Shown here one piece after another: positions 33,800 through 47,663 of a stretch of 64,000 nt of DNA. This stretch comes from Begonia masoniana (taxonomy: Eukaryota > Streptophyta > Magnoliopsida > Cucurbitales > Begoniaceae). The DNA lies in NCBI GenBank assembly GCA_022432975.1, contig CM039504.1, positions 2,267,459 through 2,331,458 on the forward strand, read 5' to 3'. Position 1 is the first letter of the stretch, and each line of letters begins with the position of its first letter. The translations under genes and the position numbers were made by a program. Under the pieces are notes generated by a model. The model saw nothing but the letters and a program-made list of their open reading frames with translations, was not told the origin of the DNA and searched no databases.

Positions 33800-35990
33800 A
33801 TGATCGAACAGGTTTCGCCGGAGAATGGCGAGGACGACTCTCTTTTAGCACAGACAAACAATGGCGACAAATCATGGCGGTTGAACTTCGATGGGTTTCA
33901 CTTATCTTCCGAGCACAATGGAAAGAAACCACCTCGTGGCTTCGATTACTGCGTATGAGTAGTGGGCAATTCTCCCTCGCTCTATCCATTCCCCTTATCT
34001 TTACACATGGATTGATGACATTTGAAAACTCCAGTAATCTGCAATGCGAAATATTCTATTTTTTTTAGTCGTCGAATATATTCATCATTTTGCTGTTTAT
34101 GCCTATTCTCCCACTTTACATACTGTCCTTGGGAATAAAGAGTGTTCTCTGGTTTTTAGTTTTCACTTTCTTCTCTGCATTCATTGAAGAGGACGATCTC
34201 GAAACAATTGGCTCAAAGCTTGAAAGTATAATTTGTTGAGTAGTTTATGAGTTAGTGGGTCAGTTTTTAAATTATTGTGGTGTTCCTTAACTTTATTCCC
34301 AATTTGCTTTGTTCTTAGTTGATGGGAAAATTGAGAAGAACTTCTTCTCTATCAATCATATCTTTTAAGTATAAAATGGAAGTTGGTTTTAAGATTTTGA
34401 TGCAGCATGATGTTTAAGCTCTTCCAAAGCTATTGTATGCTTCTGATTGATTTTACTTTCTCTTCGGATATGTTTTTGATGATCCACTCGATCGATAGAA
34501 TCATAATCAATCTAACTAGAAACGATGTCTGATCAGGTTCTGAAGATACAGTGGCTGGATACTATCAGCAACAAGTAGAAATGCTCGAGGGATTTAACGA
34601 AATGGACGCTTTGGCCGAACGAGGCCTCGTGCCGGAGATGTCGAAGGTGTTCTTCTACATAATTTTTAGCATCTTCTATTGTATCAGATTGGTGGGTTCT
34701 TGTTACTAAAACCAACTACTTGTTTGTACCATGATGGCAGGAAGAACAAGAAAGATTAGTAAGGGATGAAGCATTTGCAGTAAGAATATCAAATTTAGCA
34801 AATATGGTTCTATTTGCGGCCAAAGTATATGCATCGATCGAAAGTGGTTCCTTAGCGATCATAGCTTCTACGTTAGATTCTCTTCTCGATCTTCTGTCTG
34901 GTTTCATCCTCTGGTTTACTGCGTTTTCCATGAAAAGAAAGAACCCATATCAATACCCAATTGGAAAAAAACGTATGCAGCCATTGGTTAGTCATCGATG
35001 ATCAAGATATTTTTTAAGACTATGCAATTATTAATGGTCAAAGATTACTCTGGACTTCTTTTCTTTTATCCAATGTTCCTCAAATTCCATATAAAAGCTT
35101 CAATTCAAGTTAAATTTATGTCGTTATACAACTAGTTCAGCTCCGGAACCTGATTTTATCTGCAGGGAATCCTTGTTTTTGCCTCTGTCATGGCAACGCT
35201 TGGACTGCAGATCATATTGGAGTCTGTCCGAACTCTGACATCCACTGTAAGTTGATCCAATCTACAAATCAAGTTGAATCAAGCATAAAAATTTGTTAAA
35301 TATAAGAAAGTTGTTTGTTTTTTCTAGGAGGCTGAATTCATCTTAGCTAAAGAGCAGAAGTTCTGGGTTGTGAGCATTATGCTCTCAGTTACAGTCATAA
35401 AACTACTCCTCGCAGTTTATTGTCAAAGTTTCAGCAACGAAATTGTCAGAGCATATGCTCAGGATCATTTTTTCGATGTCGTAACCAATATCATAGGTCT
35501 CGTTGCTGCACTCCTTGCTGACTATTTAGATTATTGGATCGACCCAGTTGGAGCAATCATTGTAAGTTAGCTCTATTTTTCTCTCAAAACTGTTGTTTAT
35601 TATCAAGACAAATCGTTTTCTTTCTAATGTAAATTGATCTAGCTGGCTCTATACACGATCCGAGCATGGTCGATGACAGTACTAGAAAACGTGAATTCTC
35701 TAGTCGGAAGGACAGCAGCCCCCGAGTATCTACAAAAAATTACTTATCTTTGTTGGAACCACCACCAGGCCATAAGACATATTGACACGGTGCGGGCATA
35801 CACGTTCGGATCTCACTATTTTGTGGAGGTGGACATTGTGTTGGCCGGAGACATGCCCTTGCAAGAGGCTCATGACATTGGGGAATCGCTGCAAGAGAAG
35901 CTCGAGCTGATCAACGAAATAGAACGCGCTTTTGTTCATCTAGACTACGAATACAAGCACAAGCCCGAACACGCCCAACCGGAGTTGTAG
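33800..35990 (+). CDS. MTP11: Mn-type cation diffusion facilitator (metal tolerance protein 11-like)
   Basis: Six exons: 33800-33952, 34537-34646, 34741-34986, 35166-35246, 35328-35561 and 35643-35990. The product is about 390 residues, close to Arabidopsis MTP11. Helix 2 has DSLLD and helix 5 has DHFFD, the DxxxD pairs of Mn-CDF transporters. [11 protein letters not shown] and the C-terminal cytosolic domain ([12 protein letters not shown] ... [13 protein letters not shown]) are conserved. Such proteins export manganese from the cytosol into Golgi or prevacuolar compartments. Exons 1 and 2 add to 263 nt, one short of a whole number of codons, although exon 3 must start in phase 0 and exon 2 must be read as [11 protein letters not shown] missing G just before the exon-1 donor (TACTGC/GTATGAG) would fix it. 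Confidence 0.9.
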
Positions 35991-36569
35991 ACCAAGGAAG
36001 GAGAAATGACTTGTTTTTAAGTGCTTTCGGCTTTTCCTTTGCTTGTCGATATGTTTTTATATTAATAAATTAAACGAGTTTCTCTCGCTATTCTCTTTCC
36101 AAACATGCCTGCATATTAAGCAAACAAAGCTTTCTGTGTAAAACCTTTTTAAGATGCCTACCTGATTAAGTCTCTATCGCCCGTCGATTAAAAGATTACG
36201 ATGTCAGGGGGGGGAAATTTGAGGATGTCAGTGTATACAGCTTTTAGGAGGGCCAACTATTTATATTTGTTATTTTTTGGGTGATGGGAGGCCCGCTCGA
36301 ACGAGTTCTGCAAAGTAAGCAGCGTCAGCGATCGGCCAGCCTATTAACCCCTCCACAAATTACTGCGCACAACAATGAGAGGCGCGGCGAAAGGTTCTCA
36401 CCCGTCGCTTTGTTTTCCTTACTCATTAGTTTAAGGCAAGTTGTGTTGGCGCATAATAGTTGTATTTATGTGCACCCAAATAGCACGTGCTTGGTCCTCT
36501 TTTCCGATGTGGTTTTTAGCTATCATTGATTCCTTCTCCTCTCATCTACTTCCGCCATTCCATTCACTT

Positions 36570-37140
36570 GTCTTCTTCTTCCTCTTCCCTTCTCACGCTG
36601 CGTCTCCACTAAACTGTGAGATTCATCTTCCTTCTCCCTCCCCCCGTCCTTTTTCTCATCAGAACCAACCAACGACAAAGGTTTTCCACGTTTTTCCCGC
36701 TTTGAAAACCTACGTCTCAGCGCCGACACCGACGACCCCACTTTGAGGGACCGGTTCTCTGTAGCATCACCATTAACGATCGTTTTTGAGACCGATCGGG
36801 ATAGAGATTGGGAAACCTCGGCTCTCAGCTTCTGCTTGAGCTTTTTCGTCGGGTAAAACCATCTTCAGCTAGCTTAAACGAATGAGTAAAAAAAGGAGAA
36901 AGAAACGCAAACGGTAGCCACAGCAAAGGATTTCGATTATCGTCGTTGCGCCGGAGATTGCTCTCCTCTATTCTTCGCATCGCCGTCAGATCAAAATTGG
37001 TGCAGTGCACAAAGTATTCACTCATTTGACAAAAGCTCCCCCAAATTATCGTATTTACGTAAATGCCTCAATTGTGGAGGTATTCTTAATTTTCAGCATT
37101 GCACGAAATGAGACACTAAATTCGCAGAAAATAACATAGT
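36570..37140 (-). pseudogene. PHIP1 5'-end fragment (dispersed duplication)
   Basis: It matches about 18790-19300: PHIP1 promoter, leader and first about 90 codons. The start region reads ATGGTTTTACCCGACGAAAAAGC, with one A too many in the lysine run, so the frame breaks at once. Other small indels follow. No downstream exons are present, so it is a dead fragment about 17 kb from its source. Confidence 0.85.
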
Positions 37141-40100
37141 ACTCCTTGATTTTAGTTTTATTATAAAAAATGAACTATTTTCAGAATGCAAAATTGATAT
37201 TAACACGGGATAGGGGTAACGGTAGTTTTACCTCTATTTCATTCGTTTTATTTTCCCAACGGAGTAATTATTAATTATTGTAATTAAAATAATAAATTAT
37301 AAATAATTAAAATAAATTATTTATTTTATTAATTAATAATTATTACGTCAGAATGTAAAAAGTAAAATTAAATGGAATTAGGTAGTTGTAAGCGCTTGGA
37401 TCATTAAATGAGAAAATTTAATGTACATCTAATGCTATTTGTGTACGATAAATGAGGCTTTATTTTCCAGACAACGCCAAGAAACAATTATAATTGGCAT
37501 CGAGCTTTTTAATCTGGATAACAAAAGCCAGATTATGAGGTATTGGTCCAAGAAAATCAACATAGGATAAGACTACTTATCCCAAAAACATATTTAGCTC
37601 AAATCATTAATATTTAACTAACCTTGAATCAATTCGTATAAAACTTCTCCACCTGATCATAGCTTTTTTGACATTTTTCAACGGTTGCAGTCAATGGTTG
37701 CTAGAAGAAAGTCTGGTAAAATGTTATATAAACATAGTATTAAGTATTATCCTTGAATGTGAGTCGTTTAAGGTTGTCCAGCTTCTATAAAAATGATAAT
37801 ACATGATGTGGACTCATTGTTTGCCATTTTATCTCCTCACAAGACACAAAGATACCCTCTTTTGTCAGTCATTTTCTATGGTCTCACTCTCTTCCTGTCA
37901 TTGTTTTTGTGTTTTTTCGTAGATTCTAGGTTCATGCGTTGCAATCAATGGTGGGACCAAAACTTTTGTGTCGGTGAAAGGAATCTTGAGAGAGAAAAGC
38001 TTACGAATAGAGTGACGATCAAACTTGTAGAATTGTAGATACTTCGAGTTCTTTCCAAGTTGCAGAGCCACTGGTTTTTTTTATGGACATTAATCATTCT
38101 CCTGCATGCATTGGATAAGCTGAAGACCTTCTTAGAAGATGAAGAAAAATATTAAAAGGATATGTAAAATTTCCCTCTAAACTGTACGTCCAGGAGAAAA
38201 TCTCTTCCATATCAACTGTTTCTTTTTCTCACGGCCTATTCGAAAGAGCTGCAGTCTGCTTTGTTTGATATCTTTACATTTTACTAAAAAATATGAATCA
38301 ATAAAGTTCGAATTCAAACTGAACATGAGTTTGTCTACTATCCAATTCACAAATTTGGAAAAATACCATATATGATTCTGAGGAAGCAGGTAACTATTTG
38401 GAGAAAATGAAAACACAATGAGATATTTTCTCACTAACTATGAATAATTTTCCATCATTACCCGTATTCTATTATTACCTTCTTTCCAATGAATGATGAT
38501 CACGTCCCTGAATTACCCGTATTCTATTTATCAGTGAGGGTTTGGTAACACTGCAGCCAGGGATAATTATTTCAGCAAACTGTTCAAATACTAGGCGGAA
38601 AACGCGAAAAATTCTGTTTAGTTTGAAAGATATTTCATATACCAGTGAAGAATTACTGAGCCAGCAAATACGGACAAGAGTCGCAATCTTGTCAGCTTAT
38701 TGTTGAATGAACTAGGCACAAGAACATGAATCCATTGAAGACGAACAAGTTCATTGTTCTTTTCTCTCTTCTTTTTCTCTGATTCTGAACCAATCCATGA
38801 CCGACAGGTCATCAAGCTCGATCTAAAATGATATCTAATCATGAGCAACTAGATTGCCCCTACGTGTTCAGCTCTAACACAACACAAGCTGCCTCTCCAT
38901 AAATTTGTAAGTAATGGAAAAACCTTTATGGGACCACAGATGAAAATTGCCTTGATTTTGACTCCATTTCTGCATTTTTTTCACGAACCGAATTTCAAAA
39001 TCTTAAATAAAAACAACGTAATAAGTGTTCTTTTGGATTCTTCATTTGATTATCAGGGGTTCACATATTTTTAACCTTTCTTATTTTCATACAATGTAAT
39101 GCTACCTCAGTTGTCGGGTCACATCCAATGAAGTATATTTCGACAAGTCCATCAACGTCAGACTTATCAACTAACGCAAAAATTTGATTTGGAACAAAAG
39201 TAAATACCAAAAGAAAAGGTTTGGCGAATTGGCTTGGATGGCTAACCTTGCCAAAGAAACCTAACCATAGAATCTTTTCACTTTCTAGGCAGCAAGAGAT
39301 TCACGGATGGAATATAGAAATTGTATTTAACTATGGAGAGGAAATAAATCATTCAATGCATCATATCACGTTTAAATCATTTCGGATGTGTGTTTTGACA
39401 TCGCACATCACTTTAATCACTAGAATTGATCTTTTCAATGTTTTCAATCTTCAGTCTATTTTTTTGACCGCACTTAAGGACAAACACGTCTTGTAACTAA
39501 AGCTCATTGATTAATCTGCATGTGATAGTGACGTGACTCAAAAATAAGGAGACTTCAAGTCACCTGAAAATCCAACTTGCTGAAAATGAACAGCAACTTT
39601 GAACATCTATAACTCGGACTGTAATAGACTTTTGCGATTGAAATTTTAACAGTTTCTAGCGCTCGATGTTGAGAAATATCCCTCAAAATTACACGGTTTA
39701 AATCTCTGTGAATGGAAAGTTATAGTTGAAATACTGCAGGCCGTCGGAACTCGATTTACTGCTCTGGCCAAGAACAAAATGTCAAATTTGGATATGCGTA
39801 AATCTCTCGTCAAAAAATAAAATGACGTGATTCTTGTCACAAATTAAAGGTGTGGTTGTGTGAAAAAATGAAAGGATGAATTGGTGGGATGAAAAAGATA
39901 TGGTCAAAGTCGTGCTGCTGGTCCGAGCAGGTGATAAATGACACCTTTCGAAATTTGTTTTCTTCTTTGAAGAATAGCACTCCAACAAGCTTTGGATGAG
40001 AGCTTGTGCACCCTTGATGGGGATGTCTACCCTTAAGAAAGAAGTAGAGAATGATACAATAACAACAACCACTACACTCACGAAAATGGTTGCTTGAACA

Positions 40101-40964
40101 CTCACCACCCACAGATGTTACTCACCGTGAGGAGGGTGGCGACTTGAGGCCGAAAGACTCCAAGGTTTGCAATTAGACTTTGCTCATTCATGTCTTGAAT
40201 GTCAAGTTGCATCCTCAATTGCTAAGGAAAAGAATCACATCTCTTGATTCTAGCTCAGGGTGGCCAAGGGTCGTTCCTCCTTCTAGATTGGCATGATCAT
40301 GTGATTGCTCCCATGTTGACAAGTTGGATGGATTCTCCATGCCTCTAGTGTTGACTTTAACTCTATTTGGCCTCCAACATCATCACTTATAAAATAAGCA
40401 AATACGTTATATAAAGGTTCGGCCATGGACTTGGCTTGTGATCGAATGATGGCTCCGCTAGGCACATCAGATAGAATACGATCACTGCTGCAATTTTGAT
40501 GTGATACGGGATCCGTCCATTAACATTAGAGCATCGAAAATTTCTAACAATTTTTCTAGTACTTGTTTTGTAGGTGATCGAGGGGAAAAAATATTCAATG
40601 TCTCAATTTCAATAATGTGGCAAACAAATTTAATTAGGAGTTAAGCATGGGGAAGCATAAATGGAGAACAAAATACAAGTCAAAGGAATTGTTGAAATCT
40701 GCCCGGAATCTGACCCCTGAAGACTATTTGGCCATTTCTAAAGTCTTATCAATTTTAAATAAAAAAGTGTTATTCATGAAGATTGTAGTTAACTTCTCAA
40801 GGTTTCCGGAACAGGGTGGCTCGTTAAAAATGGACATCATTTACTATGTCAACCAAATCAATTAAAAAGGGCGTTTAGACTTCCTTGGAGAATAGACTTT
40901 TGCTTACCCACTGGGCTCGCTCGTGCTAAGTTGGTGCACGCCTATCCACACCTTGGGCTCCTTG
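37141..40964. other. Repeat-like intergenic region without recognised genes
   Basis: Frames up to about 108 codons occur but none shows a family motif. One minus-strand frame (40465-40283) contains SGAIIRSQAKSM, faintly like the end of a Ty3-gypsy gag, but its surroundings do not support a call. Confidence 0.4.
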
Positions 40965-41636
40965 TGTAACAACCCCTTATCCTGTAAGATATTGTCCGCT
41001 CTGGGGATTGGATCGTAGCCCAATATCCTCCCCTCACGGCTTTGTTTTGTGAGAACTTCCCGGAAGGTCACCCAACATGGGATTGCTCTCGCCGAAGCAC
41101 TTTTAACTTCGGAGTTCTTATGGGATCCGTTGTCAATTGTGCTCCAAAACGCGTCTTACTATGTTGGGAGGGTCTCTTTACATATGTTTCATTTCCACAT
41201 ACTTCCCCAAGCGATGTGGGATTGTGACGACCCCCTTCTTACGACCTGTCACCTTCGGTTGTAATGACCCGAATGTGCACGTATGGTACGATGGCTGCAC
41301 GAACCGGAACCCGGATGGAGGTACATCCGCGCGGGCGAACCGGAAGGTGACAGGTCGTAAAAAGAGGGTCGTCACAATCCCACATCGCTTGGGGAAGTAT
41401 GTGGAAATGAAACATATGTAAAGAGACCTTCCCAACATAGCAAGACGCGTTTTGGAGCACGATTGACAACGGATTCCATAAGAACTCCGAAGTTAAAAGT
41501 GCTTCGGCGAGAGCAATCCCATGTTGGGTGACCTTCTGGGAAGTTCTCGCCAAACAAAGCCGTGATGGGAGGATATTGGAGTTACGACCCAATCCCCAGA
41601 GCGGACAATATCTTGCTTGGATAAGGGGTTGTTACA
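40965..41636. mobile_element. Palindromic Cassandra LTR insertion
   Basis: The right part (41260-41636) is a full LTR, TGTAATGACCC ... GGGGTTGTTACA, with the 5S-like block (ACTCCGAAGTTAAAAGTGC and following). The left part (40965-41259) is the same LTR in reverse, lacking its first about 80 bases. Both outer ends are therefore the U5 end (TGTAACA.../...TGTTACA). A perfect 5-bp duplication CCTTG flanks the unit (40960-40964 and 41637-41641), so it integrated as one piece. Confidence 0.88.
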
Positions 41637-41641
41637 CCTTG

Positions 41642-42350
41642 AGTCCGAGGTTGCAACAACCTTTTTGCCTTTGTTCTTGATCTATTTCTTAAGGCTTTTT
41701 TGATTAAGGCGTTTTTAATTAAGTTGTTAAGTCTTGTAATTGTACTTGGAGCTATCTATGAATCCAAAGTCAAAGCCTAAATAAACCTCTTGGCTGATAA
41801 TATCTAAGGGGAATGCATTTTCTAGACTCTTCTATGCTTTAATTACAGGAGGGGTGAAGATGGCCATAAAGAGAAAAGAAGACAAAAATATTGCCAAAAA
41901 TGAAGACAAATTCGTGGAAAACCTTGGGAGGAAGAAATATTGCTTTGATAGAGTGAAAGGGTGCCTTGAAGACCATCACATTAACTCATTTTTCAAAGTT
42001 GTCATTTATTCTTTGTTGTCTGAATTTCGACTATAAAAGATCTCAAGTCTCTCATTGTAAAACAATCAAATTTTGGATATCAAAAATCGTGTTTTGTTAT
42101 TTTGTGAAGTACTCTTCACGAATTGCTTCTACTTGAACTTGATGAGTTTTATCCAAGTAAATGTTAATGGGTTTGGTGGGTCATATTTAAATAGTAGTTT
42201 GGTGAGTAATATCCAAACTAGCATCTACTTGTTCTTGGTAAATCATATCCAAGTAAATATGAGCGATCCATCAACTAGTTTGTTCACTCGAGTAAGTTCA
42301 TCCATCTCGTTCATCCATCATTTAGCATGAGGCACTAAGTCCATTTCCAC
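41642..42350 (+). mobile_element. Possible LTR remnant around the Cassandra insertion
   Basis: The stretch has an LTR-like layout: non-coding, a TATA-like CTATAAAAG at about 42032, then a repetitive segment with three loose repeats of ATCCAAGTAAAT/ATCCAAACTAGC. No partner LTR or coding part was found, so this is a weak call. Confidence 0.3.
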
Positions 42351-42906
42351 AAGAACAAGCTCGAACACTCCCACGTATCTCTATCGGTCTCTTTTACCCT
42401 CCCACTGGCTTCTTTACCTAGAATTCAAACTTCTTCCTACCCTTGTGATAAATGTTTTGTTTCAAAAACTATATTTTTGTTATCATCGAAGTTGAGGTAC
42501 ATTGATCAGTTCTGCAACTTCTTCCATTTTTTAATGGTATAAGACATCTCTGACACTTGTCTTTATTATTTTAGGACTCAGCTTTTCAAACAGTGATTGG
42601 TGAGAGAGGAGCCAAGGAGAGAGCTGCAAATAGGTGGGCGCCACATTCAGCAATATGTTTTTGTCTGTTATATGGTGGGACAGAATGATCACGTGGGAGG
42701 GACTGCTTAAGAGTAATACTACAGAGACTCAGAAATTTCCTCTAATCTCCTCTCAACCAATGATCAACCACCTCCCACGTGGGGCTCATGGACCCACCTT
42801 CCCACCAATTCATCTTCATTTCTTATTCCCACATTCCTTTTCCTTCATATATTTCCTTCTGAGTTTTTTCCTTCTTCTACGACGATCCCCATATCATAAT
42901 TCATAT

Positions 42907-42914
42907 TTGCACCA

Positions 42915-42946
<32 letters not shown>

Positions 42947-42948
42947 CG
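42907..42948. repeat. (CT)n tract in the leader of the RPGE2-like gene
   Basis: About 40 bases of CT repeat lie 30-70 bp before the ATG, probably within the 5'UTR. Confidence 0.8.
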
Positions 42949-42979
42949 AGGAGAACTCAATACCATAGACTTGAAGTTT

Positions 42980-43798
42980 ATGGGTGACTCCTCTGATTCA
43001 TCGGCTTCTTATATTCATATGGTATTTCATGGGGGTCTTCTTTATCCTTGTTCTTCCTTCTTTCTTTCTTTAAGTTTTCATTTCCGTTCATACCTAGACT
43101 GAGATATCATTAAGTATCGATTTTACCAGCTTGTTTTTCATCTGAGTTTTCTTAATAGGTGCAGCATCTCATAGAAAAGTGTCTAATCTTTCACATGACG
43201 AAAGAAGAATGCATGGAAGCTCTCTCTAAACATGCAGATATCAAACCTATTATCACCTCCACAGGTCAGTTTTTCTCTTTGGCTTTTCATCAAACAGCAC
43301 GTACGTATCACAAGTAACACCAGAAAACGCACAATAAACGGATTTAAAACACGCGAATCTCTTCAAAAAGGTGATCTCAGTTAAGCTGTTAATATGATCA
43401 GAAAGAACGATCACAAGAACTCGACCTCCATATATGAGTGTCAATAAAGCTAAAGTTTCATCAAACTTCCAAGGATATAAATTCTACGAACAATTTCTTT
43501 TTAGAGCTCATATTCTGCAAACTTCTGATATTCAAAAACATAAAGACAAAATAATTCATCAACACACATGCAAGATGATCAAAGCAAAGAATATAACTAG
43601 AACATTTCGTGATTTGTCTTACCTGGACGACAAACTTGAGCAGTGTGGAACGAACTAGAGAAAGAGAACAAGGAATTCTTCAAGGAGTACGCTGAATCTC
43701 AAAGCAAAAACGATAGGATGTCGAACGATGAGACGAGCCAGCTGATTGAGAAGATGATCACTGATCCCTCCTCAAAAGATTCAGACGACGTCGGATAG
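42980..43798 (+). CDS. RPGE2-like small protein (plant protein 1589 / A_thal_3526 domain)
   Basis: Three exons (42980-43021, 43159-43264, 43644-43798) encode 100 residues. The conserved core is SASYIHMVQHLIEKCLIF, HMTKEECMEALSKHADIKPI and VWNELEKENKEFF, the signature of a short plant-only family. Arabidopsis members (REPRESSOR OF PHOTOSYNTHETIC GENES) lower expression of photosynthesis genes by antagonising GLK transcription factors. The C-terminal tail is Ser/Asp-rich and poorly conserved. Exon phases agree (0 then 1). The gene is too fragmented for long-frame detection. Its position between dirigent/SF3B3 and PPL1/PHIP1 homologs agrees with At3g55240. Confidence 0.88.
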
Positions 43799-44848
43799 CC
43801 ATTGAAAACGATCTCCGAGATCTCGTTGGTCATTGAAAACGATCTTCTCAAGCATACGGAAACTCGCACGGAATTGCTATTCTAAGTAACCAATCATATC
43901 GTGCCACATCAGCTGGCTGATCTCCCAAGGTATTTAATGTCAATTTAATATTATCCAAGGTTCATGTTGTAAATTGATGTAAAGCTAAATTACATTTTAC
44001 TCCTCCGTCAGATTTCAATAATGATTTATCTTCAACTTTAAATTTCAAAACTTTAAATAAATATAATTATTTATATATTTATCAACACAATTACAAATAC
44101 TAATCACTTGCGTATTTCTTTGGAGCCGAAGTTGAAATTGTGACAAAATACTAAGATTTATTTTTTGTGAAAACTTAAAAAATAAACTATACAGGCCTTT
44201 TACTTTATTTAGTAGAAAAAAAAGAAGAGGAAAAAATGAAATAAATAAAATGCAATAGAAGTAGCTAGAAGGATGGTGATTATTGACTTGTCATTTTCCA
44301 GAGAAATAGGGTCTGGGTTGTCTTTATCATCACGACGGGGAAGTGTGGAAATGAAGCTGGGAGAGGAATAAATGAAGTGGGGGTCTCCGATATAAAATTG
44401 TTCGTTTTATGTCAAAATTTATACGTTTTTATTCTTAAAATTAACTCAAAACACGTTATACGAAGATGAACTCTATTTATAAATCATATATTTTTTATTC
44501 TCTCAAAGGATGTGAAATTGTGCATTTCCATTTGTATACGCTAGATCTTCACACTGGTCGATCTAGCTTTCGCATGGCAAACTAACACGTACAAAGTAGG
44601 AGAGCTGGGGAGGACTTGTAGCCATATGCAATTACGCATGAATGATTTCGTAATACATTTGTGACAGTTAAGAGTGATAAATTATGGGATGTTGAAATAA
44701 GAAACAGATACGTCTGAAAGCAGAAGCATAAGCATACTTATTAAAGTAGCGCTGGCCAAACATAGTTTGAGACTGGAGAGAGTTATGGGGATTACATGAG
44801 ATGAAAACATAGAAATAGCTGCTTTCTTATTGGAGACGCAGAGGGTTT
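43799..44848. other. Intergenic region, RPGE2-like 3' side to DHAR 3' end
   Basis: A short direct repeat (CATTGAAAACGATCT) occurs at about 43799 and 43831. Otherwise AT-rich, no gene seen. Confidence 0.45.
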
Positions 44849-46357
<1,509 letters not shown>

Positions 46358-46362
46358 TTACG

Positions 46363-47060
46363 GGTTATGGAAACAGCTAGTTCAAGAAGAAACAGAACGC
46401 GAATGAAGAATCTGAGAGAAGGTAAAGTGAGGTTTGGAAAATGACTTTATTGTTTGTCATACATTTGTAACCATGAAACGCCGGTTGTCTGGACTGTGAT
46501 TGAAGTGGACCCCATTGCCAGGCAACAAATAATTCAGGGCATTTTTAAAACATAGCTAAAGTCCACTTCTAACTTTCCATTTTTCTTACAAATTGCATTA
46601 TTTATAACTGTGCGTTTCTGAAATATCGTGATTGTGAGGATATAAATGAGCGTAGCAATCAAATGATAACCTGGGTGGACCCAGGAAATCTTCAGGATCT
46701 TAGGATGGTCAACTCTCGTTTAAAAGACTGTGCGTCAACTAATCAGGTATTCAAGATTATGTGTAAATATTCATCTTTAACTTTAAAAGATTACTTTTCT
46801 TTGTTTACCAGAACCACTTCCCTCAAAAAATTTGGTTCTTAAGTAGACAGATGGTCGATTCAATAAATGCAAACACCTTATTCTACGCCTTTTATATATT
46901 ACACAATCTATGTATTAATAAACTTCAACAAATGCACTAACTCCATCTCACTAAAACTACACACACACATACTTCAGTCTCCCTTGTCCTCCCCAACATA
47001 GAATCAGAGCTGCTTTAACTTATCCATAGACATAGTCCAACTCACAAAAAACACAGTCAA
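46363..47060. promoter_or_regulatory. Divergent intergenic promoter region, DHAR / dirigent
   Basis: About 700 bp separate two divergent starts. A TATA-like TTTATATATTA lies at about 46890, some 170 bp before the dirigent ATG. Confidence 0.4.
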
Positions 47061-47663
47061 ATGGAGCTTAACAAGCCTCTCTTTGCCATTGCCAAGGCCA
47101 TTGAATCCATCCTTCTCGTCTCGCTCACCCTTTTATCTCAAACCTCGGCTCGAATTCTCGTCCAGCAACCTGGTTCGGGTTCGGATGGGCTTGCACCTGT
47201 GGCTTCGAGTTCTACTGTTACTGTTGCCGACCCAAGCCATACTTTGACCTTCTTTATGCATGACATAATCGGCGTTCGATCCCGTCGGCTCGAGCTGTGA
47301 CCAGGATTGTTACTAACCCAGCTGTTGATGGCCAACTCCCGTTCTCCAAGCCAAACGGCGCAGTTCTACCTTACAACAATGGGGTGCCGCAAAATAATGG
47401 GAATGATGGTCTTTTGAACAACAACAATATACCTTTTATCACTGGCTTAAGTGGGATTTCAGCTCAAGTCTTTCAAAATAATGGCAATAACTTCTTTACC
47501 AACAGGGGGGTCGGGTTCCCGTCATCAATGGCGGTCAACTCTCACCGGGGTCAACCCTCCAAGGGCTTATGTTCGGATCCATGACGGTCATTGACAATGA
47601 ATTAACGGAAGGGCACGAGCTCGGTTCTGGTTTGGTAGGAAAGGCGAAAGGGTTTTACGTGGT

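Noticed and set aside
40283..40465. Ty3-gypsy gag fragment on the minus strand
   Set aside because: Only a faint IIRSQAK match and no neighbouring gypsy domain.
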